Assembly (NCBI GenBank): GCA_003001975.1
Contig: PVUG01000008.1
Location: 124,001 to 188,000, forward strand
From: Martelella mediterranea
GTDB taxonomy: Bacteria; Pseudomonadota; Alphaproteobacteria; Rhizobiales; Rhizobiaceae
Reading direction: 5' to 3'
DNA: 64,000 bases
In this document: positions 9,429 through 19,096 of the stretch, in pieces
Layout: each line of letters opens with the position of its first letter
Numbering within the stretch: position 1 is the stretch's first letter
Notes under the pieces: model-generated
The model's input: only the letters and a program-made list of their open reading frames with translations
What the model was told of the DNA's origin: nothing
Database searches by the model: none
Made by a program: the position numbers and the translations under genes

Positions 9429-9539
9429 GTCAGTTACTCCGCAATTTTTTGCAATGGTCCACCCGGTCGGTCAACGCTGTTGGGAAGAAAAAGCCGCGCA
9501 TGTAGCGGAAGGCCGAACGGAAAATATAAATAAGAAATC

Positions 9540-10616
9540 TTAACCTTTTGACGTAAAGACCGAGCTATCAAGCAATCTCGAAGTCCAGTCAATGTCCTGA
9601 ACAATACCTCTCTGCAGCAGCTTTTTCATTCTTGACTCTGAGAAGCACAGATCTTTAAAAAAAATCCGAAATTCGGCGACCGAACATTCTGTAGCGACCA
9701 GATTAATAATATATCGGGAATATGAATTTTTCAGAAAAACCGAATTTGGTCTCTGCGAAAACTTACCTGTTACACTCTCCGGATTTGGCATATCGTAGTG
9801 AAGAACATGGCCAATATAAATATTCTTTGGCACGTTTTTGTTATGTGGATGCCATTTATGGATGGCGAAGCTGAATTTATCGACCCGCGAAACCCGGATC
9901 GCCGACTTGAAATTCTTGTACCCCATAAAATAGCCGTTTGGCGCAATCTGGCCGGTAACCGGATGCCGTGCCTTACGCAGGGTGTTGCCCTGAAATCGCA
10001 CCGCATAATAGTAATATCTGATCCATTCAGCAGCTTTTGGCGATTTGAGAAAACGTGAAACCACGCCAAGCAAAATTCTAACAAATTCTTCACTGGCCGG
10101 AAACCGTCGCAGAAAATATCGGCACTCTCGGAATGGATCCTTGACGTCAGGATTCGTCACAGCCACTTCGAGGTTACGCAGGAGGACCTGATCGACATCA
10201 TCTGTCACAGAATCGAAGAAATCCCGGGCGTCGGCGACGGTCTGCCCTTTGCCGACAGGATATAGAATTTCGTCTGGATCGATCGAAATCAACCACTCAT
10301 AGCCCTGCGCTTCGGCCATTTTGGCTGCGCGCCAGGTGTTGATCTGTTTCCTGATGACCATGATGTCGTAAAAGTGAACTTTACGATCCCTGATCCAGTC
10401 AGGCACCTCTACGCCGAGTTCGTCAGGGTGTTGGGTTTCGAAGCATTCGACCCGATCGCCCATGCTTCGTACAATATCACGGGACCCGTCCGTCGTATTA
10501 TCGAAAAAAACAAATACCTTGCTTGCGCCCATATTAAGGTGGGCGTTGATTGCGTCGCGTATAATTTCCTGTTCATTTTTAATTGTATACGTCACACAAA
10601 AAGAACGATTGTTCAT
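9540..10616 (-). CDS. Glycosyltransferase family 2/92-like protein
   Basis: This protein of about 358 residues has an N-terminal GT-A core (YTIKNEQEIIRDAINAHLNMG, FFDNTTDGSRDI) and a DxD-like motif in ISIDPDEILYP. A basic C-terminal region follows. This pattern (Asn-Glu near the start, then a His in the position of N-A-H-L) fits the putative GT2 subgroup often found in capsule loci. I prefer ATG 10616 over the in-frame codon at 10628 because GAGGGG sits 5 nt upstream. Donor sugar is unknown. The gene is AT-richer than its neighbours. Confidence 0.75.
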   Translation of the reverse strand: MNNRSFCVTYTIKNEQEIIRDAINAHLNMGASKVFVFFDNTTDGSRDIVRSMGDRVECFETQHPDELGVEVPDWIRDRKVHFYDIMVIRKQINTWRAAKMAEAQGYEWLISIDPDEILYPVGKGQTVADARDFFDSVTDDVDQVLLRNLEVAVTNPDVKDPFRECRYFLRRFPASEEFVRILLGVVSRFLKSPKAAEWIRYYYYAVRFQGNTLRKARHPVTGQIAPNGYFMGYKNFKSAIRVSRVDKFSFAIHKWHPHNKNVPKNIYIGHVLHYDMPNPESVTGKFSQRPNSVFLKNSYSRYIINLVATECSVAEFRIFFKDLCFSESRMKKLLQRGIVQDIDWTSRLLDSSVFTSKG

Positions 10617-10680
10617 GCCACCCCTCATCTTGAATTAAAATCGCGACACGCGCGCGAATTTGAAATAAAAAAACAAAAAA

Positions 10681-11856
10681 TTATATCGATTCCTTCAATG
10701 CGGCAATCAAATCGTCCGCAGCCCGAACTACAGAAAAATGGCGTTCATAGCCAAGCCGCGCCCGATGAGGCATCTGTTCTGCCTCAGAAGGAGAAAGCGC
10801 CAAGAAACGCTTGAGCAGAATTTCGAAAGCATCGGCCGTATCAGAAACAGCGTAACCGGCGCGTTCCGCCTCAATCTCGCGCCAAATGTTGACCTGTGTC
10901 GAAATCAGCACTGGGGTTCCGGCCGACAGCGCCTCGGCAACCACCAAACCGAAATTCTCCTGATGGGACGGCAATACGAAAGCGCGCGCATCTGCAAACG
11001 CCGCCGCCTTAACATCTCCCTGGATCATTCCTGGCCAATGAACACGTTGAGCGATACCAAACTCATCCGCAAGCGCTTCCAGTTCCTTTTGCCATCCTAT
11101 CTGATCCGGACCAGCAATCACCAACTGGAGCTCAGGCTCAAGTGATGTGACAGCTTTAAATGCTCGGATAAGGTCATCACACGCTTTTTTGGGGTGAATC
11201 CGGCTCAAGAACAGCAAATATTCTTTCCCCGCGAGATCGGGGAGAAGAGATAGCAAAGCTCTTCTGCCAGCCTCCAGCCGGCTCGTACTCCGTTCTTGGT
11301 CCGCAGCACAAAAGGCAACGACACGCTCTCGGTAGGAAGAATGGCCTATAAATGCGCCACGGGCGAGTCTTTTCTCCTCTTCACATGTGAAGAGGACAAG
11401 ACTCGCCTGGCTCAAAACTCTACCCTGCCAGAGTGTCCAATATAATTGCTTGAGCCAGTGCTTGACCGGTTTAGCCCGCCGAAACCACGGATCGAGCATG
11501 CCATGGGGAAAGACGACCCACGGCAGGCCAGCGTCACACAGGGCCTGATGACCGCTAATGGCGGCTCTATTCCAAAGGCCATGAATCACAGCAATGTCGT
11601 GGTCGTCGGCCAACTGCGCTACAGCCCGCCTGAACTTTTCCACCGGGCCGGGAAAGCTTGGATTGGGGCCGCAACAGGCCACCGGAAATGGAAAGTCAGC
11701 TATAAAGGGCGAACCGGATTGATCGAACGTCACGAAGGTGCTCGTGTGCCCGGCCTTTGCATGCTCCTGCGCAACCAGGCGCGCATACTCAACCGGCCCG
11801 CCGCCCGCAGGATCTACCGATGCTATCAGGTGAAGAATTCTCATACCTGCTTTCAC
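10681..11856 (-). CDS. Glycosyltransferase family 4
   Basis: This 391-residue protein has the GT-B fold. Near the N-terminus is HLIASVDPAGGGPVEYARL with a glycine-rich acceptor loop. The C-terminal donor domain has LFLSRIHPKKACDDLIRAF and FVLPSHQENFGLVVAEALSAGTPVL, the E-x7-E region of retaining GT4 enzymes. The frame opens with GTG at 11856 overlapping the upstream stop by 4 nt; the ATG at 11844 is an alternative. It is predicted to add one sugar of the repeat unit at the cytoplasmic membrane face. Confidence 0.88.
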   Translation of the reverse strand: MKAGMRILHLIASVDPAGGGPVEYARLVAQEHAKAGHTSTFVTFDQSGSPFIADFPFPVACCGPNPSFPGPVEKFRRAVAQLADDHDIAVIHGLWNRAAISGHQALCDAGLPWVVFPHGMLDPWFRRAKPVKHWLKQLYWTLWQGRVLSQASLVLFTCEEEKRLARGAFIGHSSYRERVVAFCAADQERSTSRLEAGRRALLSLLPDLAGKEYLLFLSRIHPKKACDDLIRAFKAVTSLEPELQLVIAGPDQIGWQKELEALADEFGIAQRVHWPGMIQGDVKAAAFADARAFVLPSHQENFGLVVAEALSAGTPVLISTQVNIWREIEAERAGYAVSDTADAFEILLKRFLALSPSEAEQMPHRARLGYERHFSVVRAADDLIAALKESI

Positions 11857-13052
11857 GCTCCCGCTTCGTTTCGCGTCGATTCCGATTTGACAGGACTGGC
11901 CGGCAGGACCGGGCGCGGGGGGAGCGCGCCAGGTACACCGGTGAGATTCTGGATGGCACGCGCGAACTCTGTCACATCACCGCCCAGCGCCGCGGCGCAG
12001 GATGCCTGTGCCATGCGGTTCCACAGCACCTGATCTTGGGCCAAAGCGCACATGAAAAAGGCAAGCCCCTCCGGATTGTCCGGCTCAACGACAAAGCCAT
12101 TTACGGCGGATCGGACGAGAAGATCGCGTGCACCCGCATTATCCGAAAGAATAACAGGCAACCCCATAGACATGGCTTCCGGAACAACATTGCCAAATTG
12201 CTCTTCCAAGCTCGGCAACAGCAGTGCCAGCGCCCGAGAAAAATGTTGGCACACCTCCTCTGTCTGAACAAAGCCTGTAAAGGAAACTCGCTCCGACACC
12301 CCAAGATCATGTGCCAGCACACGCAATTCCTGCTCTAAAGGGCCGGACCCACACACAACCAGATCGCGCGCTGCCGCTGCCGTGGTGGCACAGTAACGCG
12401 CGTAGGCCCGAAGAAGCACAGACAGATTCTTTTTGGGCACCAACCTTGCAACACAGAGAAACACGCGACTTTCATAAGCAAGACCTCCAGGCGCCGGTTC
12501 CTTTTGAGCCAACATACGTATCCGTTCGATCGATACGGTGTTGTACTCCCCCGAAATATGCCTTGCCGGAATTCCCATGAAACGAAAATAGTCTACCGAC
12601 CGATGCCCAGACGCAATAGCGCCATTATACGGTAAGAACATCAGACTTTTCAGGAATTCTGTTTTCGCGCTCCGGGGTTTATCATCATATTTTGAGCAGC
12701 CCATTGCATAGACTTTTGAACCCGTAACGCGCAGCCAGATTGCAAAGAACAGTATCGCTCTGACATTCCAGTGGCACAGAACATAATCACCTCGCCCCAA
12801 TCGAAAAGCTGTTCCAATCAGCCTGAACAACAAAGGAATGGTGCGCAGCTCACTCAGATCATGATCGTCATAGAGCGTTATCTGACGATAACCACCATTG
12901 TCGTCTCCGATCCAATCATAGACATCGCTTTTTCCACATAGCTCGATTCCGGTGACATCCCGAACCGCGCCAAAAGCAGTGGCTACGCTACGCACTCTAT
13001 CTTGATGAAGCGGACCGAAATTATCCCAAAGCAGAACAAGAGCACGCGCCAT
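11853..13052 (-). CDS. Glycosyltransferase family 4
   Basis: This 399-residue GT-B protein has a divergent N-terminal acceptor domain and a clear GT4 donor domain: LCVARLVPKKNLSVLLRAYA, VVCGSGPLEQELR, and LLPSLEEQFGNVVPEAMSMGLPV with the paired glutamates. The ATG at 13052 has AGAGGAGAGG upstream. The gene overlaps the next GT4 gene by 4 nt, so the two are probably translated together. The sugar specificity cannot be read from the sequence. Confidence 0.87.
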   Translation of the reverse strand: MARALVLLWDNFGPLHQDRVRSVATAFGAVRDVTGIELCGKSDVYDWIGDDNGGYRQITLYDDHDLSELRTIPLLFRLIGTAFRLGRGDYVLCHWNVRAILFFAIWLRVTGSKVYAMGCSKYDDKPRSAKTEFLKSLMFLPYNGAIASGHRSVDYFRFMGIPARHISGEYNTVSIERIRMLAQKEPAPGGLAYESRVFLCVARLVPKKNLSVLLRAYARYCATTAAAARDLVVCGSGPLEQELRVLAHDLGVSERVSFTGFVQTEEVCQHFSRALALLLPSLEEQFGNVVPEAMSMGLPVILSDNAGARDLLVRSAVNGFVVEPDNPEGLAFFMCALAQDQVLWNRMAQASCAAALGGDVTEFARAIQNLTGVPGALPPRPVLPASPVKSESTRNEAGA

Positions 13053-13067
13053 CGGCCTCTCCTCTCG

Positions 13068-15182
13068 CTATTCTGACAGTTCGACAATGGCAAAGCGCCT
13101 GCGGCCGGCTTCAGAGGCATCGACACCCACCTGGTTACCACGGCGATTCCACCGTGGATGCAGGTCGCACTTAAGGTCACTATCCTTTGAACCGACATCA
13201 TGCTGGAAATTCAGAAGATCGATACGTTCACGCTTTCCGAGATCAACAAGCATCAAAGGCGTTTGCCCCGTGTCCATAAACGGATATTCGTCGACAATCA
13301 TGCTTCTACGGTCTTCTGAAACCATGGGGTGACCATCGCGTAAGAGAATACCGGCCATGAATGGTTGACGCTCACCGGTCGCAGTCGACATGATGAAATA
13401 GCTCTCGTTCAGAACCATGCCCTTGAGGCGCCCCTTGAACCGGCGAGCTGCATTGACAAGCGGTCGCACGAAGGGTGACGCCAGAAGTCCGGACTTACGT
13501 GCTGCCGCAAGGCCTTTTGACCCTTTGCGCATCCATACGACGATACTGTCCTCGTCGACCCAATCGAAATGACTGATCTTCTCCTGCGCCAGCATCTTCA
13601 GCTCACTACCGTCTGGTCTTGCCGAATAGATGAGGGTGTAAAGCGCATAGTCCTTTGAAAAGAAACGCATCATGAAAACCATGCGTGTCCCTTCGCGATT
13701 GAAGGAAACGTGAGTGACAAATACTCTGGTCTGCGACGATACCGTGTTGCCCGAAGCGCTCACGAGCTCCTTCATCGAAAACAACAGTTGACGCTCGCCG
13801 GTATCCATATCGATGCGCCACAGACCATCCGAATCCGGTTGCGCGATATCGTCGTCAGCACTTTCAAATCCGACGTAGCCATAAGCTTTCCACAAAGTGC
13901 CGAGACGGCCGAAATTGGGCGCCATCGCATAACTGCCGTCGGGAGAGATCGCACCGATTGCATGTGGCATCGTGCGTCGGGTTCCTGCTTTCAAATCCAC
14001 CACTTCGCAGCCAGGAGCATCGTTCACACGTTTATTATAGACGAAAGTCCTTTCCTTACCGGGGACCCACATCAGTCGCGAGCCTTGTTGAAAATTCCAG
14101 CATGTCGTCTCTCCAACCACATCCATCAAGCCGGTTTTGGGATTCCACAGCATAATCTTTGCAACATCATCGGCTTTCGGCATACGCCGAATCTCATGAT
14201 CAACGCGATGCAACAGGACCTGGCTATCGTCCGGGCTCCAGGGCGTAACGTCATGGAAACCGAAAAAATAGGATGCATCCTCGGGAGCGCGTGCGACAAT
14301 AGTGGCTTTCACTGGTGTGTTCTCCCCTGACGGTATCTGTGCTCCATTTACACCACCCCAATCGGGCAGATTGGGCAAACGCCCTGGTCTCAGCCTGTCG
14401 CTGATCTTCGTATAAGTTGTCACCGGCTTCAGAAACATATCCAGCTTCTGATACAACCGTCGCCGCTTGAGGTCGTTTTCGGTGCGGTCTCGACCGGTCA
14501 CCTTCCTGAACATGCGCTGATGGTTCTGCTTGCTCAGTGCCGCGTGTCTCTGACTGCCAGTTATACTTTCCGAGTGAATAACAAAGGCGGACCAAAAACG
14601 CGGAACATGTACCAACTGCATTCCGGCAAGCGACATGTCGAGCAGTAACTCGGCATCCCAACTCGTTCGGTTTTCCACGTTGAAGCCGCCGACACTACGA
14701 AAACTCTCAGCTTTCCAAAAAGTCGACTGCTGCAGAACAAGACTTCGTCCACGAACGAAACTCCGCGCGCTGAAAGACGTGGACAAGACGCGCCGGGTCG
14801 GCTTGCCCGCCGCGTCGGTCATGTAACCATCGCCATATATGCAATCGGCCTGAGGATTACGTTCAATGGCTGATGCGGCTTCTTCAAGCGCCCCTTCGAG
14901 CAAAAAATCATCCGCATTGAGATAGGCAAACCAATCGCCCGTCGCCTGTGCAAAGCCCTTATTCAAACCGTCTGCAGGACCGTTGTCCTTTTCTCGAACA
15001 ATGGTTATCCGCGGGTCGTCAAGGGCCTCGTATTCCTCAAGTATGGCCGGAGTTTCGTCGGTCGAACCGGGATCAATAATGATATATTCAATATCATTAT
15101 ATGATTGTCTTATAATACTTTCAATGCAGCGACGGAGGAACTGCCCCTGGTTAAATGCATTCGTTACTATAGAAAACTTCAT
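13068..15182 (-). CDS. Family 2 glycosyltransferase fused to a beta-propeller-like domain
   Basis: This 704-residue protein has two parts. Residues 1 to about 230 form a GT2 domain: SIVTNAFNQGQFLRRCIESI, IIIDPGSTDET, NDGP-like DNGPADGLNKG, and YLNADDF as the DxD-type motif. A basic linker follows. From about 285 to the end there are repeated beta-rich blocks ending in W- or D-containing turns (PWSPDDSQVLL, LHPRWNRRGNQVGVD), reminiscent of TolB/oligogalacturonate-lyase-like propellers. The tail DLHPRWNRRGNQVGVD looks like a final WD-type blade. GT2 function is strong; the propeller may bind polysaccharide or modify it. It is followed by a GT4 gene. Confidence 0.8.
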   Translation of the reverse strand: MKFSIVTNAFNQGQFLRRCIESIIRQSYNDIEYIIIDPGSTDETPAILEEYEALDDPRITIVREKDNGPADGLNKGFAQATGDWFAYLNADDFLLEGALEEAASAIERNPQADCIYGDGYMTDAAGKPTRRVLSTSFSARSFVRGRSLVLQQSTFWKAESFRSVGGFNVENRTSWDAELLLDMSLAGMQLVHVPRFWSAFVIHSESITGSQRHAALSKQNHQRMFRKVTGRDRTENDLKRRRLYQKLDMFLKPVTTYTKISDRLRPGRLPNLPDWGGVNGAQIPSGENTPVKATIVARAPEDASYFFGFHDVTPWSPDDSQVLLHRVDHEIRRMPKADDVAKIMLWNPKTGLMDVVGETTCWNFQQGSRLMWVPGKERTFVYNKRVNDAPGCEVVDLKAGTRRTMPHAIGAISPDGSYAMAPNFGRLGTLWKAYGYVGFESADDDIAQPDSDGLWRIDMDTGERQLLFSMKELVSASGNTVSSQTRVFVTHVSFNREGTRMVFMMRFFSKDYALYTLIYSARPDGSELKMLAQEKISHFDWVDEDSIVVWMRKGSKGLAAARKSGLLASPFVRPLVNAARRFKGRLKGMVLNESYFIMSTATGERQPFMAGILLRDGHPMVSEDRRSMIVDEYPFMDTGQTPLMLVDLGKRERIDLLNFQHDVGSKDSDLKCDLHPRWNRRGNQVGVDASEAGRRRFAIVELSE

Positions 15183-15197
15183 GGATCAACTACAAAT

Positions 15198-16496
15198 CTA
15201 TTTGTTAATATTTCTATTTGGGCGGATATTATTTTCAATAAGTATACAGGCAATCACGATATAAATCGGCGTAAATACACGTTGGGTCAGACCAAATGGC
15301 GAGAACATTATATCCCATATCGTCATCATTAACGGCAAAAGTTCCAATGGACCACAAGGCCTGTAGCCAAACATGCCTGCAAAAACGCCGCGCAGAACCA
15401 GTGTCATGATATAAGCCCAAAACAGGCCGCCAAGAACACCATGGTTCACAAAAGCGCTGAAGAAATACGAATGCGTCGGAATAAGTTCGTTCACTGTGAC
15501 AAAACGACCATTCCAGTCAATATCTTCACCTGATTGCTCAAGCGTTTGCAGGTATTTCAACCGTAGATCAGCATCCTTCGCATAGGACCCGAAGCCAAGT
15601 AGTGGCTTTTGAGATATGGCCTCTATTGCTATCAGCGATTCACTGCGCCCACCGAGAAGCGCGCCCATATCCTTTTGACTTTGATCAATGTACTTTTCTT
15701 TGACGTCCTGGCCGAAATAACCACTCATTACTGCATTTCCATAGACGGCCTCGGCAAGCGGCAAGGCCAACAAACCAACGGCAACGACAAGAAGACCGAC
15801 TAGATTTCGTCGCATCGGGCTTAAGCCCTTGACGCCGACCATTGCAGCGAAACCAGCCAAAAAAGTCTTGAGGAATAGTGAGCGCGCATTCAAGGCCAAG
15901 TCGACTAAGCTGAACCCCACCGTGAACATGCCTTGAGCTTTGCGTGTTCGTAAACGCGACTGCAGCAAAACTAGGAGGAGAATGGTAACAGCAACTCCGT
16001 TTCCGAATTTCCACGCAACGCCAAAAAAACCTCCAGCTCCGAAAACAGAAATACCCAACAAATTCTTTAAAATATTGGCTAACGCAATACCTACAAGAGC
16101 AGCCACATATCTTTCACGGCGACCATCAATCAATACGAAAAAGACAAATATATACCCTGCCAAAGTCCAAAAAGCAGCTTGCCACCTCAAAAGATCTATA
16201 AAACTTGTCTGCGCACGGATGTCCGAAACAACCGATGCGAGAAACCAAAGACCGAGAAAAACAAATATTCTATTGAGAAACTTTTGGTTTATGTTGAAAT
16301 AACCAGAATTTAACATAATAAATGGAATCAACGCAAACAATATCAAATCGGAAGCGAGGAGGGTTCCTACCAAGGGAAGGCGAACCAAAGTAAATATAGG
16401 TATTGCAAAGCACGTAATAGTTTCAAAGCGGATCCATGATCTGTCCACTCTTATGGTAAGCGGCTTATCTATGAAACGCTCTGATCTGCGGTTCAT
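15198..16496 (-). CDS. O-antigen/exopolysaccharide polymerase Wzy
   Basis: This 432-residue integral membrane protein has about ten to twelve hydrophobic segments and a large loop of about residues 255-345 between membrane segments. The LGFGSY and THSYFFSAFVNHGVLGGLFW blocks are typical of the O-antigen ligase/polymerase superfamily. It is placed next to the flippase in a gene cluster with a Wzz-type copolymerase, so polymerisation of lipid-linked repeat units in the periplasm is the best call. The ATG at 16496 overlaps the flippase stop (TGATG). Wzy proteins are very divergent, so topology and context carry most of this assignment. Confidence 0.8.
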   Translation of the reverse strand: MNRRSERFIDKPLTIRVDRSWIRFETITCFAIPIFTLVRLPLVGTLLASDLILFALIPFIMLNSGYFNINQKFLNRIFVFLGLWFLASVVSDIRAQTSFIDLLRWQAAFWTLAGYIFVFFVLIDGRRERYVAALVGIALANILKNLLGISVFGAGGFFGVAWKFGNGVAVTILLLVLLQSRLRTRKAQGMFTVGFSLVDLALNARSLFLKTFLAGFAAMVGVKGLSPMRRNLVGLLVVAVGLLALPLAEAVYGNAVMSGYFGQDVKEKYIDQSQKDMGALLGGRSESLIAIEAISQKPLLGFGSYAKDADLRLKYLQTLEQSGEDIDWNGRFVTVNELIPTHSYFFSAFVNHGVLGGLFWAYIMTLVLRGVFAGMFGYRPCGPLELLPLMMTIWDIMFSPFGLTQRVFTPIYIVIACILIENNIRPNRNINK

Positions 16497-17890
16497 CAAA
16501 ACAGCTTCCTTTGCACTAAAAAGAATAATGATTTAGCCTCAAAAAGTGGAGGCTTCGCGATATTTACAAGATAAGAGCCGACGGTCATTTTGAGCAGTGA
16601 CGTGGTCGAACCTATCGTCAGAACGCACATCGCCAAGTTCGGGATTACGACAGCGGTCGCCATACCTGCAAGCCCCCAGAGCGGCCCCAACACAAAGGCG
16701 CAACCGACACCAACAGCACTGAAAGCCGCAAATCCCCAGACAAGAGGCCGGTGTCTGTTTGACCCCAACCGAATGGTTGCCGCGATCCGCCAAATCCCTT
16801 CCAAAACCGAGGCCAGAAGCAGCAAGAGGAAAACAGATGTCTCAAATTCTATCCGGCCGTGGGTCCAGTACCTGAAAATATGACCACCAAACAGCACCAA
16901 AACGACCGCAACAATCATGGACATCCAAAACGTAACGCGCGATAGCCGTACCAGCAACCCACGCAAAGCGGGAACATCTTCATTCCGCTGCATGAGCCCT
17001 GCCTCCGCTCTTAGCGGCTGAACGAACATCTGCAATGTCGTCGTGGCGGTTCTCGTCAACGTTCGATGCGTACCGAATACCGCAACTGCGGCAGCTCCGA
17101 GTATTGTTCCCGTTGCCACTGTCATCCCCTGCAAAGAGAAAGAGTACGCCAACGGCATCAACATGTACTCCATCCCAATGAGTAGAAGAGGCCACAGCTT
17201 TTCGCTACGCCCAAAAACCAATCCCAACGTTGGAGCAAGATCAACACGCTTCAACATAAACGCGCAAACGGCATACTCCAGAGTTCGGAAAATAAGGTTC
17301 TGGATAGCGATTTCCACTGGCCCACCTGCGAAGAAATAGACCTGAATGAAGGTGACCAATATTCGCAGATAGGCGCTGACAGCGCGTATGGTCAGGCCAA
17401 CATGATATAATTTCCGAACACGCAGACCGGCCAGCAAAGCACTTGTATTCATAGAAACCATTGAGCCCGACAAAAGTGCCACGAAGGCAATTTTCATCTG
17501 GCCAGGCGTGAGAATTGAAAGACCAAGCCAATCATGCAACGGCACAAGAAAGACGGCGGCGACAAAAAAAACAAGAATAACAAGAGACCAAATGGAGGCT
17601 AAAGACGTATACTCCCGAAAAAACCTTTTCACTGACGCCTCATCCTCCTGAGAGGTGCGACGCGCCAACTCGTTTGATCCAGCTTGCAAGAAACCTAGAT
17701 CGGACATCGCAAAATAGATCGGAACAGCGCTTATCAGGAGCCATTCGCCATACAAATCAACAGACCAGACAGCAAGGAGTATTGGGACGAGAAGAAGCTG
17801 TTCAAATGTCCTGGCAACAAGCGACATTGCCGACGCACCGCTGCCCTTCAGAATACGACCGGAAACAGCCTTCATTTTTTTCTCTGCCAC
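16496..17890 (-). CDS. Polysaccharide flippase Wzx
   Basis: This 464-residue protein has about twelve to fourteen predicted membrane helices throughout, with the N-terminal arrangement GSGASAMSLVARTFEQLLLVPILL seen in the MOP-superfamily polysaccharide exporters. It is predicted to flip undecaprenyl-linked repeat units across the inner membrane. The frame opens with GTG at 17890; an in-frame ATG lies at 17875. It sits directly upstream of, and overlaps by one base, the polymerase gene. Confidence 0.83.
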   Translation of the reverse strand: MAEKKMKAVSGRILKGSGASAMSLVARTFEQLLLVPILLAVWSVDLYGEWLLISAVPIYFAMSDLGFLQAGSNELARRTSQEDEASVKRFFREYTSLASIWSLVILVFFVAAVFLVPLHDWLGLSILTPGQMKIAFVALLSGSMVSMNTSALLAGLRVRKLYHVGLTIRAVSAYLRILVTFIQVYFFAGGPVEIAIQNLIFRTLEYAVCAFMLKRVDLAPTLGLVFGRSEKLWPLLLIGMEYMLMPLAYSFSLQGMTVATGTILGAAAVAVFGTHRTLTRTATTTLQMFVQPLRAEAGLMQRNEDVPALRGLLVRLSRVTFWMSMIVAVVLVLFGGHIFRYWTHGRIEFETSVFLLLLLASVLEGIWRIAATIRLGSNRHRPLVWGFAAFSAVGVGCAFVLGPLWGLAGMATAVVIPNLAMCVLTIGSTTSLLKMTVGSYLVNIAKPPLFEAKSLFFLVQRKLF

Positions 17891-17907
17891 CCGAGCTTTT
17901 TCAACGT

Positions 17908-17942
17908 AACAGGCTTAAATATCTTCTCAATTTGAGCCTGTT
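17908..17942. other. Intergenic stem-loop upstream of wzx
   Basis: AACAGGCT pairs with AGCCTGTT and the stem extends by AAA/TTT after a T-G pair, closing an 11-nt loop. No T tract follows on either strand. It lies between the pyruvyltransferase-fold gene and wzx and could be a processing or attenuation signal. The function is unknown. Confidence 0.4.
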
Positions 17943-18004
17943 ATCTTATAGAAGATAAACTAATCGTACGGCCACAGCGCACGGAAAGCGGATGGATATC
18001 CGAC

Positions 18005-19048
18005 TTACAATCCGGCTGCTTCTGCAAATTTTCCTCTGATCCACTCGACAATATTATCGTGAAATGGGTCGAGAGCGTTCGGCGGCAACCGCATAAATCC
18101 GTTTTCATGAACGACAGGAACGCGCTCAAACAACTTGAAACGACCATCAATCATTTCAACGCGAACCGGTTTTCCGAAAGAGATTCCGGCTACTCCAGCG
18201 TGAACCCGATCGGTCAATACGCCTTCACAATGCTTGTATATCGCAAGGAAATTCGTCGGATTGTAACTAATGTAACTATTTTTCCGCGAGAATATTAATT
18301 GCGGAAACGGGGAAAACGCATGTACAGGCCTGATAACCTTCCACCGCCCCACCTTTTCCGGAGAAGGGCGACGATGCTCGAAGAAACGCATCACACGCCA
18401 ATTTCGCTGGTTAAGCTGCTTTGGCCAATCAAGATCTATACCGGACGAAACAAAATCACCCGCGTCACCTGATACATTCACGAAATTCGGCTCATAACCA
18501 CGATAATAGCTTGCGCAGATGTAAGGCTCTCCAAGAGACATCTCTGGCAAATGCGGGATTTTGTTGACGAAGAAAGCAAAGCAAATGCCGTCAAATTCGC
18601 ATGGTGCTATGCCCTTAAGTTTTTCAAAACTGGGGTGGTCTCGCGTATGAATCGCAACGGGAGGATGTTCCTCGAGAAACTTCCGCACCTTTTTCATCAT
18701 TGCTTCATCGGTCGTGGCATGAATGGACATCAGGCTGTAGGTCTTGCCACGGCGCAGTATGTCTTCAATCAGCGGCGCATAGCGCTTGGGAAACATTTTC
18801 CCGATGATGGGACCGGAAAACACATAGTGATCCGCATCAACCAAAAACCGGCTGTCGAATACATTCTTTTCATATTTACCCGGTCGAAAAGCACGATCGG
18901 CCGGACCATCGAAGCTAACCACATTACAATGCGGTAAATTCAAGTGGAGTTGATTAATGATGGAGTTTTGATAAAACGCATCACCAATATTATTCCACGT
19001 TGAACTCTCAACAGCTATCGTTTTATTAACATTCATACTGAACCACAC
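18005..19048 (-). CDS. Polysaccharide pyruvyl transferase family protein (divergent)
   Basis: This 347-residue protein shows the N-terminal nucleotide-fold block (ESSTWNNIGDAFYQNSII), VFSGPIIG, and the C-terminal LTDRVHAGVAGISFGKPVRV, a common form of the family's R-H/x-A-G donor-site motif. The central region has little resemblance to well-known members. It may add pyruvate or a sugar; the family includes both activities. GTG at 19048 opens the frame, but the ATG at 19036 (MNVNKT) is equally possible. It is one of two members of this family in the locus. Confidence 0.7.
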   Translation of the reverse strand: MWFSMNVNKTIAVESSTWNNIGDAFYQNSIINQLHLNLPHCNVVSFDGPADRAFRPGKYEKNVFDSRFLVDADHYVFSGPIIGKMFPKRYAPLIEDILRRGKTYSLMSIHATTDEAMMKKVRKFLEEHPPVAIHTRDHPSFEKLKGIAPCEFDGICFAFFVNKIPHLPEMSLGEPYICASYYRGYEPNFVNVSGDAGDFVSSGIDLDWPKQLNQRNWRVMRFFEHRRPSPEKVGRWKVIRPVHAFSPFPQLIFSRKNSYISYNPTNFLAIYKHCEGVLTDRVHAGVAGISFGKPVRVEMIDGRFKLFERVPVVHENGFMRLPPNALDPFHDNIVEWIRGKFAEAAGL

Positions 19049-19096
19049 AATTTATATAAATACGGTTAAACATAAAAACAGCTCCTAATAATTGAT

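Noticed and set aside
15070..15105. Palindrome AATGATAT...ATATCATT similar to that after ugd
   Set aside because: It lies inside conserved codons of the GT2 domain (region of DIEYIIIDPGS) and is explained by coding sequence.
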